Below, piece after piece: positions 1 to 12,726 of a stretch of DNA of 64,000 nt (position 1 is its first letter; each line of letters opens with the position of its first letter). Under the pieces are notes generated by a model. The model was given only the letters and a program-made list of their open reading frames with translations, was not told the DNA's origin and ran no database searches. The stretch covers positions 30,785,916 to 30,849,915 of the forward strand of contig CM036620.1 of the NCBI GenBank assembly GCA_020746105.1, in the 5' to 3' direction. Both the position numbers and the translations under genes were made by a program. The DNA is from Trogon surrucura (lineage: Eukaryota > Chordata > Aves > Trogoniformes > Trogonidae).

Positions 1-2390
1 GTACCAACGCATCCTGTTCTGACCCCACAGGGCATCACACCTAACTTTGATTCCAGTACCACAAGGACCATGTGCAGCGTGGGAGCCCCAAAGGGACAAA
101 GGCTCCAACCCTGCCCTGCTGTACATGAACAGTGGGGCTGGAGAAGCTCTGCTGGTAATCAACACTGCAGAGCATGGTTCCACTCCCTGGCAAAGGCGGG
201 GTCATTACAGCAGAGGCCAGATGCAAAACAACCACCCCAATCTCCCACCGCTCCTCACGGAGGATCCTGCCTCCTCCAGACCTACAGGCTTGTCTGGTCA
301 AGGCTACTGCTGTCACCTCCTGGGCTTTGCTATCTTTGAGCTGAACATCCCTTTTCTATGCTGAAAAGCTCACTAACAGGTAGGCCTCCAATCAGTTCAC
401 TACTTGCTGCTATAGAACATTTAAACTAGCCATGTTTTACTAGAAATCCTAGAGGTGGTACAGGCATCACTACAGTGATCGGAGGGTCACCAAGATGAAG
501 GCAGATAGTTCAGGAAGGTGCGGCCAGAGAAAGAGACAGTAGGACCCTGTCTGACCTCCACCCTTTGGGGATGAGGTGGGCAGGCTGTTGTTATCTATTG
601 CAAGACGCACAGCCACAGCTTGCTGATACCGCGAGCTAGCAAAAGAAGGGGGGGAAAAAAAAGCTTGAATATGTTATCAAGATGACTACAGTTTATTCAC
701 TAGATTTCAGCAGAGAAAAGCTGTACAAAGACAGCTTGGCAGCTGCCCTGCCCTTCTTCTCTAAGGCAGTGATAAAACATAACCACCCAAATTTCCTTGC
801 TAGCATAAACTGGAGGATTCATATTGTTCATATTTGAAATAGGATTATGCAAAGGAGAGTTGGATTCTAGGTTGTTTGATGGGAAAGGGGGAAAAGCAGT
901 TCTAGGTCCCAGCAGGCTGAAAACTCCTTCAAAATAATACAACAAAAGGTGATGATGTTTTCTCTGGAAAACATTATACACAGCAAAATTCTATTTAGCA
1001 TTTATGGAAACTGAGCAAAAGGGAATACAGATCCCAGGAACTTATTAGGTTCAGCAAAGAGAGTGGGTAGCAAGCAATAAAGAACAGCATAACATGCAAC
1101 ACAAATACCTGTGCCCACTGCAGCTAACATGAACAACTCTCAGACATTACTTTTCATTTGTCCCTCTTGCCCCTCAGAGCCTCCCCTTGGCTTCATTAAA
1201 AATAGATGAAGCCTTAATGTGCATCAATAGCTAGCCTCAGTTTCAGGTCTCTGCTTCCAATTTCTCACGGAAATCCAAGACCCTGATATTTATTTCCTCT
1301 CCTTATCCCGCATGAAGAACGACCCGTAGCCCCACTGCCTCTGCTGTACTTTGTGACGTTTGCGCACGTCTCCCCTCAGCTGAGGGGAAGGCAAATCCCC
1401 AGGAGAGGCTTCATCTCCACTGTTGGGAATGTTCTCAGTCCTCACTGCTCAGGCACACAAAGACGTTCAAGAATATCATTAAATCAAAGCTAATCAGATG
1501 GCTCCCTGTTCATCTCAAGACACTCTTCAGACTTCTTCATTTAAAGCCCTGCACAGATTTGGCTTAATCTGCTTCACAATTCGTTCCTTTCCGATTCCTC
1601 CACTTATCTAATATCGCTTTTTCTTTGTCATTTCCCATGCCCTTCCGACACAGCCTTCCTGTAAGTTTTCACCTCATCTCACCATTGATTTTCAAGCCCT
1701 GCCCGAGGACGCATTCCTTTTCTCCTCCGTGTCTCAATTTCTCTCCTTGAAAAGCAAGACCCATTTCAGCTCTGCTGCCTCTATCAAGACAGGGAACAAC
1801 GCAAGCATGCTCCAGTCACACTTGTGTCCCAGCCAATGAGGGCACTGCTTACAGGATAAATTGAGTTGCCACAACAGAGTCACTCTCCTCCAAAGCTTTA
1901 CACGCTCCTCGGGCGGTCTTGTGCTGCACCCTCTGCGCAAGCTGGGATTGCACAAATTGCAAGTAGGTTGCTTTTGATGCTCCATTGCTTAGATCTCGCA
2001 TTGAATATGACAAATCATTCCCATTCCTTAGTCCTGATTATTTTTCCTCTTATATTGCATAAACTAAGCTGGTATTACCATAAAATATGAAATCCCCAGG
2101 ACTGTATTTAGTATTTCTTATTTTTCACACCCTTCCCCCCCACACACTCTCACACTGAACCTCCTTTGTCGGCAGTCATGGATTTCTATCATCTGAGGAT
2201 CAGAGCACCGTGCATCCATCAAGAAGTGTAAAATATTCACAGGAAGAGACTACAAGATGAGGAAGAGGTCCAGAATGCATAATATGTGTCAGAGGAACAG
2301 ATGTACACAGACAATAAAAGTTCCGCAGACCGCAATAAAAATTTACCCCATGACAAGAACTGTGCATTTTTTCATGGCTGTCATAGATTT
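1..2390. other. Non-coding stretch, no gene recognised
   Basis: Only short open frames on both strands, none with a recognisable domain, a good Kozak context joined to splice signals, or a codon pattern distinct from its surroundings. There is a purine-rich tract near 645-665 and a pyrimidine-rich stretch around 1500-1760. A perfect 18-bp palindrome at 1371-1388 is listed separately. No interspersed repeat of known type was recognised. Confidence 0.6.
1371..1388. repeat. Perfect 18-bp palindrome
   Basis: TCCCCTCAG followed directly by its reverse complement CTGAGGGGA. The centre CAGCTG is an E-box. Eleven bases upstream is a TGCGCACG stretch, so this is a small CpG-bearing patch in an otherwise CpG-poor region. 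It may be a dimeric protein-binding site; no function is shown by the sequence alone. Confidence 0.8.
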
Positions 2391-2526
2391 CATGGAACCA
2401 GTGAAATCCAGCCATTTTCAGAAATCCCATGAAATTTACCTTTTCACCTGAATCCACATGAAATCAGAATTCTTCCATAAGAGCCCCCATAAAATTGGCA
2501 TATTTCCTTAGAAGACCCCATGAAAT
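2391..2526 (+). repeat. Degenerate ~30-bp tandem repeat (CATGAAAT array)
   Basis: The core TGAAAT or a close variant recurs at 2402, 2430, 2459, 2490 (as TAAAAT) and 2521, a spacing of 28-31 bases. Most copies are preceded by CC(C)A. Between the cores the units are AT-rich and diverged. This is a decayed minisatellite of about five units; earlier CATG words near 2349 and 2372 may be further worn units. Nothing indicates coding. Confidence 0.6.
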
Positions 2527-2529
2527 TAC

Positions 2530-3485
2530 ATAGAATATTGCTGTTTTTTTTAGCCTAGTCTCCTATTGCACATCTGAAAATGACAACCCTGGCTATCGAA
2601 TTTTTGCATTTCTTCCTTTCAGAAGAAAGGATTATGCAAAAATGTGAGTGAAAATACCCTTCTATAGGAGAGAAATTGAAAGCCCTCATAAATATATTAT
2701 AATTAGCAGAGAAAGTTTCGATTTATACACAGCAAATTGTTACTAGTTCAAGAGTAATCTCAACTGAAGATTCTTCTTTTGACTATGGGAAAATTAACGT
2801 CATGGAAATTGTAACGAATGAAAATGTACACAAGTTTCTAATGATGCCCTCTACCTTCACTTTTTTTAGGGAAACACATAAAGGAAGAAGTTACCATTCT
2901 GGTACCTGACCGGCAGTGGAGAATCGCAAACAAAAAAGTGCCATCACAAACAAAAACTTTTGGAGGTGAATACAACGTGGTCCAATTTATTCTCTAAACG
3001 TACTACTTGTTAAAATAAATTCTCCACTCTAACAAAGAGGAGCCAAGGCTGTGGCACAAGTGTTCATTAAGCTCCCAGAGTGACAGTTGAGCTATTTGTT
3101 GTGAAAATGAATCACTATACCAGCTCGAGCCCTACCTTACACCATTTGCTCAGCAGGCATCCCAAATTGCAACTCACCATAGGTCCCACATTATTGCAGG
3201 TCTTTGTTTCATTCAGGGCTCCCGCACTTTGGCAGGGCCACTGTCCAAGCGAGAACCAGAAACTGAGGTGCTTTCCATAGTCTCCAAATAAGCCTTGATG
3301 CAGAAGCAACACAGCTGTTGGTGCCAGAGAGCAGGCCTGAACTCTGGCAGCTGACGTAAACTCAAGAGATCTCACAGAAGGCAAAAATAAAACTTTTAGG
3401 AGGATTGGTAGAGCCACTGACAGGACACAAGGACACAGATGCCAGTGCAGACAAGGGACAGAAGATGTAGTAGCAAGAAGATAAT
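2530..3485. other. Non-coding stretch, nothing recognised
   Basis: AT-rich unique sequence. Short open frames at 3080-3280 (+) and 3115-3417 (-) overlap each other and have no recognisable motif. No repeat family was identified. Confidence 0.5.
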
Positions 3486-3489
3486 GGCC

Positions 3490-4000
3490 TAAAAAGAACA
3501 GATTAAAATGCCCTTAAATAAATTAGAGGTCTTCAAATTGACTGGATGCAATGAATTTCAACGCAGGATTCTTAAATAGCTGCTTACGCAACCTCTGAAT
3601 CATTGGACAGTCACCTCTGATAATGTAAGAATAGAAGATGTGGTGCCAAAAGTCTGGAAAAGAGCAAACAGAATATCTAGCTCGATAAAGGGGGGAAAGC
3701 AGAGCTAAGGAGATACCAGTCAGTCAATTTGTCTTCAATCCTCAGAAAAACACCAGAACAAGTAATCAAACTATTTGTAAGCACCTAGAAGATAACATGG
3801 AAATTAATAGCAGCTAGTATGGATTAGTAGAGAATAAATCCTGTCAAATCAATTCAATTTGCTTCTGCCATATGGAAACAGGCCTGGTGGCAGAAGCAAA
3901 GCGGGAGATGTCACGTTTCTTAATTTAGTAAAGCTTTGGTGCTGTCTCAGGCACAAAAGACACGGTTGAGAGATGGTTACGAAAAGTGGTTGGGCACGAC
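3490..4000 (+). mobile_element. Ancient, heavily decayed LINE reverse-transcriptase fragment (CR1/L3-like)
   Basis: Frame-broken plus-strand translation recalls the middle of a non-LTR retrotransposon ORF2. One part resembles the 'VPKVWKRA' stretch that precedes the palm domain. About 3915-3960 resembles the first catalytic block, 'FSKA' followed by 'VS'. The frame changes several times and contains stops, so it is a fossil. Similarity may continue to about 4460, where a stretch like 'EEMLTNYSGVKKKDQN' recalls a downstream ORF2 region, but that is weaker. It is much older than the CR1 copies elsewhere in this window. Family assignment is by eye only. Confidence 0.45.
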
Positions 4001-4564
4001 ATGTAGAGAGAGCTACCGTTTGCCCGTGGTTGAGCCTTCTAGGGGGACAGGAGGATTACAAAACTCTACTGCAGATATGATTCTGTTCAGTACTTTTCAA
4101 AAATCATCTGGCCATGAAACACTTATTGTGCTTGTGGACTGTACAAAAATATTGTGCATAGGACAGCTGCAAGTATGGAGGCTTAGAGTTTGAAGAGATG
4201 TTGACAAATTACAGTGGTGTCAAGAAAAAGGACCAAAATTCAGCTGTGGGATGGATAGAAGAGTGCAAGGCAGCAATGGACTAAATGGAGAGTCCCAGAA
4301 TAAAAGAAATGGAAGTGACCAGAGGCCCAGAAAATGTGTCCAGGAGAAAAGATTTGAAAACTTTAGGGTCTTCCAAGAAAAGAATACTTGGGAAGGCAAT
4401 TTTGAGACTTTCAGTGTGTCACACACAGGGTTCTTGCATGTTGGAAAGTTCAAACAATAACAACTTTAACTTGCAGCAAGATGGATGCAGATCAGATATA
4501 AGAGAAAAACATTCATAATCATTCAGACAGCGAAGCACCAGGAAAGCTATGGATCACCAGATGT

Positions 4565-5845
4565 TCTTAAGAACAGTCTAAAAAAACCCCCAAACCTGCC
4601 AAGGAATGGCATAAATATAACTAATCCTGCAGAAGAGGGACTTCTCGAGGCTTTTTCCAGCCCTATTTTTCTAAATTCCAAATGTCATCCTATGTTTTAA
4701 GGCCTCAAACAACAAGAGTATATAAACATATAAGTAATCTCACTGACTTCAAAGTAAGTACACGTGGAATTTAAGCATATATTTAATTAATTTGCCAGAT
4801 TGGTACAGCCAAAGAAGCATCTTGCAAAAGTCACTGCATTTGTTTAAACTAGATATATATCAGCTTTATATTTAAAATGTGGTTTCCTGGACTTCAGTGA
4901 CTATCTATAGAAGCAGAACATTAAGGATTTGTGCCACGGCCTTCTAAACAATTGCTCATTAGCATGAACCTTATAATACAGTGCCTGTATTCATTGAAGC
5001 TGGCTGGGGGCAGGGAAGAGGAGAAAGAAAAAACACAGGCAAAAAAGGTCCAAATGGAGAAATAAAATGTTAAGTATAGCAGTGTTTTCTGCTCATACCA
5101 GCACTCTTTTTTTGTAAGCCAGGTTGCACACAGACAGTTTCAATATGTAGTATCGATAATGTTGAGGACACTAGATTATAAACATGTACAGAAAAGCAGA
5201 AAGCTGCTTCTAACTGTCTCCCACACCTCCTTCCATATGTTACAACCAAATGTTTTGTGGTATGCCAATTTTCAGCACATATCATTGGAACCAAACTTAT
5301 TTAGCATACAATTCAGTCAGATTTGCTACAGATTATCCACCATCCTCCTATGTCTCTACCACATTTCTACCTTTTTTTTTGTGGGGGAAAGGGAGGGAAA
5401 TGTAGGAGAGTGAAGCCTTGCACATCAGGTCCAAACAACATCAAATACCATTTCACTGTGAGGGATAAATTAGTTTTTATGCTACTTTGACCATTGCATT
5501 GGAGTTGAGAGTGACACATATGTTACAGAAGACTGAAGGATACTTTAATATGCCGGTAGCCATAAGAACTGGTAGAGCAGGAAAAATGCATTAAAGACTG
5601 AGCCTTTCTCTTGCACTGGCTGCACAGATGCTGTTACCATTTATTTTGTCATTGATTTACACAATAAATCCTCCTATAAAGATAAGGCGCACATATTATA
5701 AGCACCTAAAATTATATATACCTCCATCTTTCTCAGAGCTGGAAAGAAATTACATCCCCTAGCAACAACACATCCCTTCCTAAGCAAACACCTGATTAAA
5801 GACAAGGCACTTCTCTGATCTCTGGAGCTCTGTGCAAACCAGCTC
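4565..5845. other. Non-coding stretch, nothing recognised
   Basis: AT-rich unique sequence with a short run of T followed by G at about 5372-5390. Open frames are short and overlapping. No promoter island, repeat family or splice-bounded coding segment was recognised. Confidence 0.5.
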
Positions 5846-5847
5846 TC

Positions 5848-6588
5848 TTGGATGGGGAGAGAGGTGGATTTCAGAGAATGGGATCCTATAAATACATGCA
5901 CACAAGGAATACCTCCAACACTGCCTCCCTCAGCAGGCTGAGTACTGTTAGCAACAGGAACACCAGCGTGCTGCTCCAGATTTGTAAGAATATCATACAG
6001 CCAAAAGCCCCATCACCTAAGATTGTGAAAGAAAAATGTAAAATCTGGAAATGCATCTGGAAACAGGCAGACAGCTGCCAGGGTTGCCGAAATACGGCTC
6101 TCGTGTGTAGAGAAAGGCCCGTGAAAACAAAAAAAAAATCTGATGTGTTTCTGAAGTTTTCTTCAGGCATGGGTCAAAACAAGATTGCCCAGGAAATTGT
6201 AAATTCCCACAAAGGTAGGAAGAAGCTCGACTGTAAAAAAACCAATAAGCTGATCCAGGCACAGATAGCAAAGAAAACAAGACGTGGGGAAGAAAAACCC
6301 AGCCTGTGTCCAGCTCTGCCAGGTCCCATGCTCTCCACTGGTTCCTTCTACCTGGTCATGAGCAGCTTCAGCTTGGCTTCTCAGTCCCCAGCAGGGGAAA
6401 TTAAAACACAAAAAAACTCAATCCCCAAACCAACCTTCCACACTTTTTTGTTAGGTTTATCTTTATCTGAAAATATTGCCTCTGTAATGTGCAGCCCCAA
6501 GCAGAACGCCTTCTGCTACTCGTGTTGTCCCTTTAAGAGAGCTCTCAAATGCTTGAAGACAATAGCCTGCCTTGTGCTCGTGCCCTGA
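5848..6588 (+). other. Unassigned 246-codon open frame
   Basis: This is the longest open frame outside GC-rich repeats. The predicted protein is rich in Lys, Ser and Cys, with no recognised domain, signal peptide or convincing transmembrane segment. Two basic stretches (around residues 85-150) follow an A-rich DNA patch at 6128-6138, and such composition depletes some stop codons. The start ATG lies in a weak context. No polypyrimidine-AG acceptor or strong donor clearly frames it. It is most likely a chance open frame; an unannotated exon or lineage-specific transcript cannot be excluded. Confidence 0.12.
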
Positions 6589-8479
6589 CATAAGATTTTT
6601 TTGTTTCTAGAAATTATTAATTTCAAGGCATTTAAAGGTTTGCTATCTATTTTGGAGCAGTGTACTTTTAACACATTTTATTATTACGACTTAGAGTTGA
6701 GATGCGGAAACAGAACAGCTCACAGAGTGATCATTTAAATCCACTGATACTTCACATTTCACACGGCCAATGCACTCTTTTAACCTACCAATCCAAATAA
6801 TGTTTAAAAGCTTGAATGGCAAGAGGCTGTCTGCTCAGGGCTGCTGATACAGAAAGTCCCTGTATAAATCACAATATCGCAGAAGTCACGAAAACTGTGA
6901 ATTTTGGTGTCAGCTGTGAAAATATTCCATCTGGTTTCTGTCTTGTAGAAGAATGTTTAAAATCTGTCTAAGTACAGGAAGTTTATTTTTGCTTCATCAG
7001 TGTAGCAGAAGTAAGCAGTGTAAGACTAGTGAATAGCGCCTCAGAGTCCTGCTTTTGCTCCAGGTGCTTGTGAGGTTCCCAAAACAACATTTCAGGTTTC
7101 ATTCACACTCCAACCACACTACTACTTAATTTCATGCCCATCTTACAGGCTGAGCAATGCATCAAGGGGATTTGCAATAGCAGGATATAGCAATAACGGG
7201 ACCCATAACATCAATTAGCTAACGCTGACTTTGACACCATATTTTGGGGGGGGGGAGGAAATACATCTACATCGATGTGCGTTAGGTCCCTACCATTAGT
7301 AAGCCACTAGTAAAGCCAGACCATCCACCTGAACACCTACATGCAGATTTAGGAGTTCAGGCAGCCAGTTTCAAAAGGCTGGGTCCCCGATTCTTTTTAT
7401 ATAGCTCTTGACAGGGACTGATTTTATGCTTTCACTTTATTTCTCTTTTTCATTTAGGTCATTTATCTATTTAATGGAAACTGTATAGAAAAAATTATGA
7501 TAAAAAATTACACAAGAGATGTATTACTTTTTAAATCCCCATCATTATCATTTCCCCATCCCAGCCAACATGACATTCAGGAAAGAGCCCAATATCCATT
7601 TTATTTATACTGTGTCACCTCCCTGAGATTCACAACATCTGGAATCTCTACACTGTATCAGCCTTAAAAGAGCCAAAGAAGCCAACATGAGAAAGAAAAA
7701 AACAGTGCTATAAGAGAAGTTCAAGATTTCCAAAGGCCAAACTTTTCAATGGCGCTTAGAATAGACTCAGAGCTATTTCCAAAAGAGCTGAAAAAAAAAA
7801 AAAAGACCAGTACCCAACAGGATTGAGCTTACTTACCCTCTTTCACTTCCCCTCCACCATGAGCCTCCCTTCCTCTGGCACCACAGCAAAGGCTTTAAGC
7901 ACGTAGTGAGGTCTCATGGGGGTGGCAGTTTGGACAGAAGAGCTTGATAGCCCATTCTACACCAAACACCTGGGAAAGGACTAATTGGGATCAAAAGGAA
8001 CTCCTGAACGAGTTAATAATTTAATGAAACATTGAATGACCTAAGTAAGCCTTGATACTCCTGGGTTCCTGTATCACAGCAAGACCTTTAAACCAACATA
8101 TAAACTCCCTGCTCTTCAGTTTGAAAGTCCTCCCACAGGAAGAGCTCATTGTCACGTATACTTGAATCCATAGGAAGAGGTGCTGCTACTGCAGCTCGTT
8201 ACAGCAGACGACTCCCCTGTTTCCAGTCCTCTGTTATCTGTCTGGCTTCTTCCACACCTCCACCCACTCCAGTGGATGCTTTGTTCTCCAGGGGACTGTT
8301 TTTGTAGAGGGCAAAGAGTGGATGGAGTAGACAGGAGGCACCTACCACAGTTGCTTTTCTTTCCCAGGTGGCTTCCAGGTTTTTTTCCTCTCCCTACTGC
8401 ACTTTGTGTGCAAGGGGAACAAGGGTAAAGAGGTCTTTAAAAGATAGCAGGGAACTGCCATGGTGATTTCAAGATGGAA

Positions 8480-8680
8480 CATGCAATTGCTATTTTTGAT
8501 TGTGTTAACCCAGGCATAATTATGTAATTATCCACAAAAATTTAGTCAGAGTTTTGCATATCTAAATCATTAACTTTAACAATTGACAGGCTGCTTTGAT
8601 TAGTATTTTCACAGAGTAGCATAGCATACATTTGTCAGCTTTCCTATGATTAGTTGTAATTTGGAATTTGTTTATGCAAA
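8480..8680. promoter_or_regulatory. Candidate conserved non-coding element (AT-rich, homeodomain-type motifs)
   Basis: The block contains overlapping ATAATTATG and TAATTATCC words, a TTTGCATAT octamer-like word, AATTGACAGG (a TGACAG Meis/TALE-type word) and GATTAG, with no repeat signature and no open frame. This density of homeodomain-type words is typical of vertebrate developmental enhancers. It is inference only, because AT-rich DNA gives such words by chance and conservation cannot be measured here. Confidence 0.25.
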
Positions 8681-9967
8681 ATGTTTTTATTGCTTGTTTG
8701 GGGGGGAGGGAAAAAAAGGAGGGCACAGAAGACATGTTTATCCTGTCAGGAGATCCTACAGAACTTATTACGGTTGCTGCAAATGTATTTTCACTGTGCC
8801 TTAATGTCACTAATTTGGGGAAGTGGTACAGCAAATGTTAGCTTGTGTTTTTTAATGGGGACAGGAACTCTGAGTGACGACCTTCTGCCATGCAAAGTCT
8901 TTGATTTTTAGATCAAAATTTAAGTAATTTAATTCAGAAGCACCCAGCACTTTACGCAACACAATATTTTAGGTCTATTGCTTTCCAAAAACAATACTGA
9001 TGCACCATGCAATCAGCGTAAACATTTTAAAATGCTGCTTGTGTCAAATACTATAACACCAGCTCAGCCTTTTCATTCAGCATTGTAATCGATACCATAA
9101 TTTAAGATGCAGTTTATTAAGTTAAGCAATAATAAATTATTCCATCCCGCACCTGCTACTGGATCAGTTTCTGCGTTAAGCTCACTGAAAGAGAAATTGG
9201 AAAGCCGCACAGTTCATCCTTCACAAAGCAAACCCTAATGTAGCAGAATCGTGTTGACGTGAAGCACCACAATGACTCAGAAGCACTGTGGTGCGGCGTC
9301 TGGTGACTCTCAAGCTGGAGGTGAAGTGCCTTTATTCTGCTTCCCAAGTAAACGCCACGTGTGATAAAATGCATCTTAGAACAGTGCATGCACTACCTCT
9401 GGACATTTTGACTGGATTAGTGTCACCATTCTTCAGTGGCTGGTGGGCACAGCTTTTCTCTGGTTGGCAAGTATTTCTTGCATCACCAATACAAGTTCCA
9501 CCACTTGAAGTACTAATAGTCTTTGCATTATCACCTTTTGTACAAATCATTTTAAAAAATGGGTAAATGCACTGCTTTTGGTGAAAATTCTCCCATCCAG
9601 CTGCCTCCACCTGACTCGTTCATCAACATTAACATGACTTCAGAGAGGATCATGGGAAACATGCTTTGACATCATAACCAATGACAAATTGTGATTTATG
9701 GCTTTATCTGTCCCGTGGTAGCTGCAGTTTGGTAAGTGCAGTTAAAACTTGCCCACTTCTTACATGATCCTCAGGGACCACCGTGATGGGCACACACAAA
9801 TCCCAGCTTTGCAGATCCCACATATGTCCAATAACCCCACCTAGTTACACTTCAGTTTCCTTCATCAGAAGGTGGGGGTCTGCCTCAGAGACGCATTAAC
9901 AATTAATGTGAAAGACACATTAGATGGATAAAATTTTATGTATTTTTTTTTAATCCTAAATAATTTC

Positions 9968-9997
9968 ATATATATATACACACATATATACACATAC
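9968..9997. repeat. TA/CA microsatellite
   Basis: Alternating ATAT and ACAC dinucleotides, a short interrupted compound microsatellite following an A/T-rich stretch. Confidence 0.85.
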
Positions 9998-11589
9998 TAT
10001 GCTCTCATTACTGGATTACCTGAGCCCCATCATTCAACATTCTCTGCTCAGGCACCTGACGCTTGGTTTTAAAATCTCGCTTCCTAGGTATAGCTGACTG
10101 CTGGCATATTCACTGCATCAGCTCTCAAAAGGCTGGTTTGCTGCTTGGAATTCATGGGGAGCAGCCCCGTCTGTCTTTGTAGGAATTTTGGCTGCACGAC
10201 TGAGTACATGAAAATCAGGGAAGCCAGAAGAAAAGAATGATCTGTTACCTGAGTTTCTTTCACCATTTGAAATCCACTGAAAGAGAGGCATCTTTGTAGC
10301 ACAAGCTGTTGGCAACTCCTCTCTCCAGAGCATATCATCAGTCCCAAGCTTGCAGTCTTTTATTCTTTTAATTATAATTGGTAGCTCCTGCCTAGAAACC
10401 AGTTGGGAATTGAATTGCCTGTGTGTTCCCCATGCTCCAGAGCAATTGCCTGTATATTCTGCGTGCCTCCAAGCAGTTGCCAGCCTGCTCCTCGTGCTTC
10501 CTAGTAAATGCCAGTAATCTGTGCACTGGTGTGTAAAACTTACAGTACTTGATTACGTCAGGAAAGAGAACAGCACAAAATGCAGCGTGTGCTGCTCGTT
10601 TCACCTCACTTTGGTACAGGCACTGTGTCTCAGCCTTTGGCCTCAGCGCTGTGAAAGAGGGAGGGAAGGCATCTTTAGAGGCCCCAGATTTGGACCAGTT
10701 TGTGGACAGCCCCAAGGAACGTCCTGGAATTCTTGTACCACCCATCTCTACACCCCACCCGCCCATCCTGCTAATGCTGATGTTAAGACAGCTTTGCACT
10801 GCTATCATCCTTACAACAGGATTAAAATCTCACAGAGGGTTCTGTTTCCCCATGAAGCTGAACAGGTCTCAGGTTATGCCTGGAAGGGAACACCACAGCA
10901 CTGCTATCACCTCACCTCTTTTCCCTCAGCTAGGCAAAGGCACAAGTAGGCGAGGCTGCGTGGCAGGGGTGAACAGAAGGCGTTAATTAAATAGCTCATC
11001 TGTCCCTTTTAGAGCCACTTGTTCATGGACTTCATTTCAAGCCCAGCTGTTTCTTACACATTAAAGTAGGATGGGTTAGTGCACGGGAGAAACAGGTATA
11101 GGAAGGAAGTGCAGAAAGCTCGATGCTTCTACAGTGTGTTCTCCCTACCAGCACAACCTCCAAGCAAATCAAAGACAGCAGTGACTCACTTCCTCCAAGA
11201 TTAGACCAAGAGGGAAGAAAGCGTTACTCTCCAAATCACCAATCTGTGCAGAGCCCCGTCAAAGTAAAGCTCCCATTACGTATCATTCTGGAATGAGCCT
11301 ACAGCCCAGACAAGCCATACGGAATCAAAAGGATATTTCTAATGTTTGTTTATTAGGAGCTGCAGTTGTTCACAGAAATCAAAGCACCACAGAATGAACA
11401 GTACCTGCTCAGAGATTGCCCACCAGACAGGAGCCTCTGTGCATCAGGCATTTTCGATCCCAAATCAGAAAACTTTCCCAGAGCTCTTCAGACTTTCATC
11501 TGGGTCATGGGGATACTTTTGTCTTCACTCCTTTGCACCTTTCTCTACATGGTACATTTCTCTGTGATCACCTCAACAGCTTATCCCTT

Positions 11590-12726
11590 CAGTGGACAAG
11601 GGAAGAGCTACCGATGTCAGTTATCTGGACCTCTGTAAAGCCTTTGACATAGCTCCCCCACAACATTCTTCTTTCTAAATTGGAAAAAAATATGGATTTG
11701 ATAGGTGGACTGTTCAGTGGATGAGGAATTGGTGGGATGGTCGCATCCAGAGTCAACAGCTTGATGTCCAGATGGAGAACAGTGACAAGAGGTGTCCCTC
11801 AGGGGTCTGCACTGGGACCAGTGGTGTTTAATATCTTCATCAGTGACACAGTGGGATCAAATGCACCCTTGACAGATTTCCAGATGACACTAAGCTGAGT
11901 GGTGCGGTTGACATGCCTGAGGGACAGGATGTCATCCAGAGGGACTTGGACAAGCTTGAGAACTGGGCTCATGTTAACCTCAAGAGGTTCAACAACGCCA
12001 AATACAAGCTCCCGTACCTGGGTTGCGGCAACCTCTAGTATCAATACAGGCTGAGGGATGAAGGGATTGAGAGCAGCCTTGTGGAGAAGGACTTGAGGGT
12101 ACCGGTGGATGAAAAGCTGGATGTCAGCCAGCAATGTGCATTCAGAGCCCAGAAAGCCAGTTGCATCCTGGGCTGCATCCAAAGAAGCATGGCCAGCAGG
12201 TCAAGGGAGGTGATTCTGCCCCTCTACTCTGCTCTCATGAGATCCAACCTGGAATACTGTGCTCAGCTCTTGGGCAGATCCAGAGGAGGGCCACAAAAAT
12301 GATCAGAGGGCTGGAGCACCTCTCTTATGAGAAAAGGCTGAGAGAGTTGGGGTTGTTCAGCCTAGAAGAGAGAAGGCTCCGGGAAGACCTTACTGTGACC
12401 CTTCAATACATAAAAGGGACTCATAAGAAAGATGGAGAGACTTTTTAGCAAGACCTGTAGTGACAAGAAAAGGGGGAACAGTTTTAAACCCAAAGAGGGT
12501 AGGTTTAGGTGGGACGTAAGGAAGAATTTTTTTACAATGACAGTGGTGAAACACTGAAACAGGTTGCCCAGAAAGGCTGTGGAAGCCTCATCCTTGGAAA
12601 CATTGAAGGTGCGACTGATGGGGACTTTGAGCAACCTGATGTAGTTTAAGAAGTCCCTACTCATTGCAGGGTGGGTTGGACTAGATGACCTTTAGCCATC
12701 CCCTCTGACCAAAGCCATTCTATGAT
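11590..12726 (+). mobile_element. CR1 LINE, 5'-truncated, about 1.1 kb
   Basis: Plus-strand CR1 beginning inside the reverse-transcriptase domain. The first catalytic aspartate block (a 'YLDLCKAFD'-like read near 11610-11650) is followed by the 'GVPQGS'-like stretch near 11790-11815, then the C-terminal domain and the 3' UTR. It ends with the usual block of GGTTGGACTAGATGACC followed by CCATTCTATGATTC at 12671-12726. Frame breaks are frequent, and a stretch of roughly 50 bases expected after the 'LEYC' region (about 12270) is missing. It is an inactive, dead-on-arrival copy, as most bird CR1 insertions are. Confidence 0.93.

Larger units (their letters stand above)
6590..11585. other. Non-coding stretch with simple-sequence runs and a CNE-like block
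   Basis: No gene was recognised. Visible simple runs are a G-run near 7245, A14 at 7791-7804, a G/A run near 8700 and a TA/CA microsatellite at 9968-9997. An AT-rich, motif-dense block near 8480-8680 is listed separately. Overlapping 138- to 145-codon frames at 10392-10986 on both strands have no recognisable motif and shadow each other. Confidence 0.5.

Noticed and set aside
10392-10986. Overlapping 138-145-codon frames on both strands
   Set aside because: Mutually overlapping frames without motif or splice context are not evidence of a gene.
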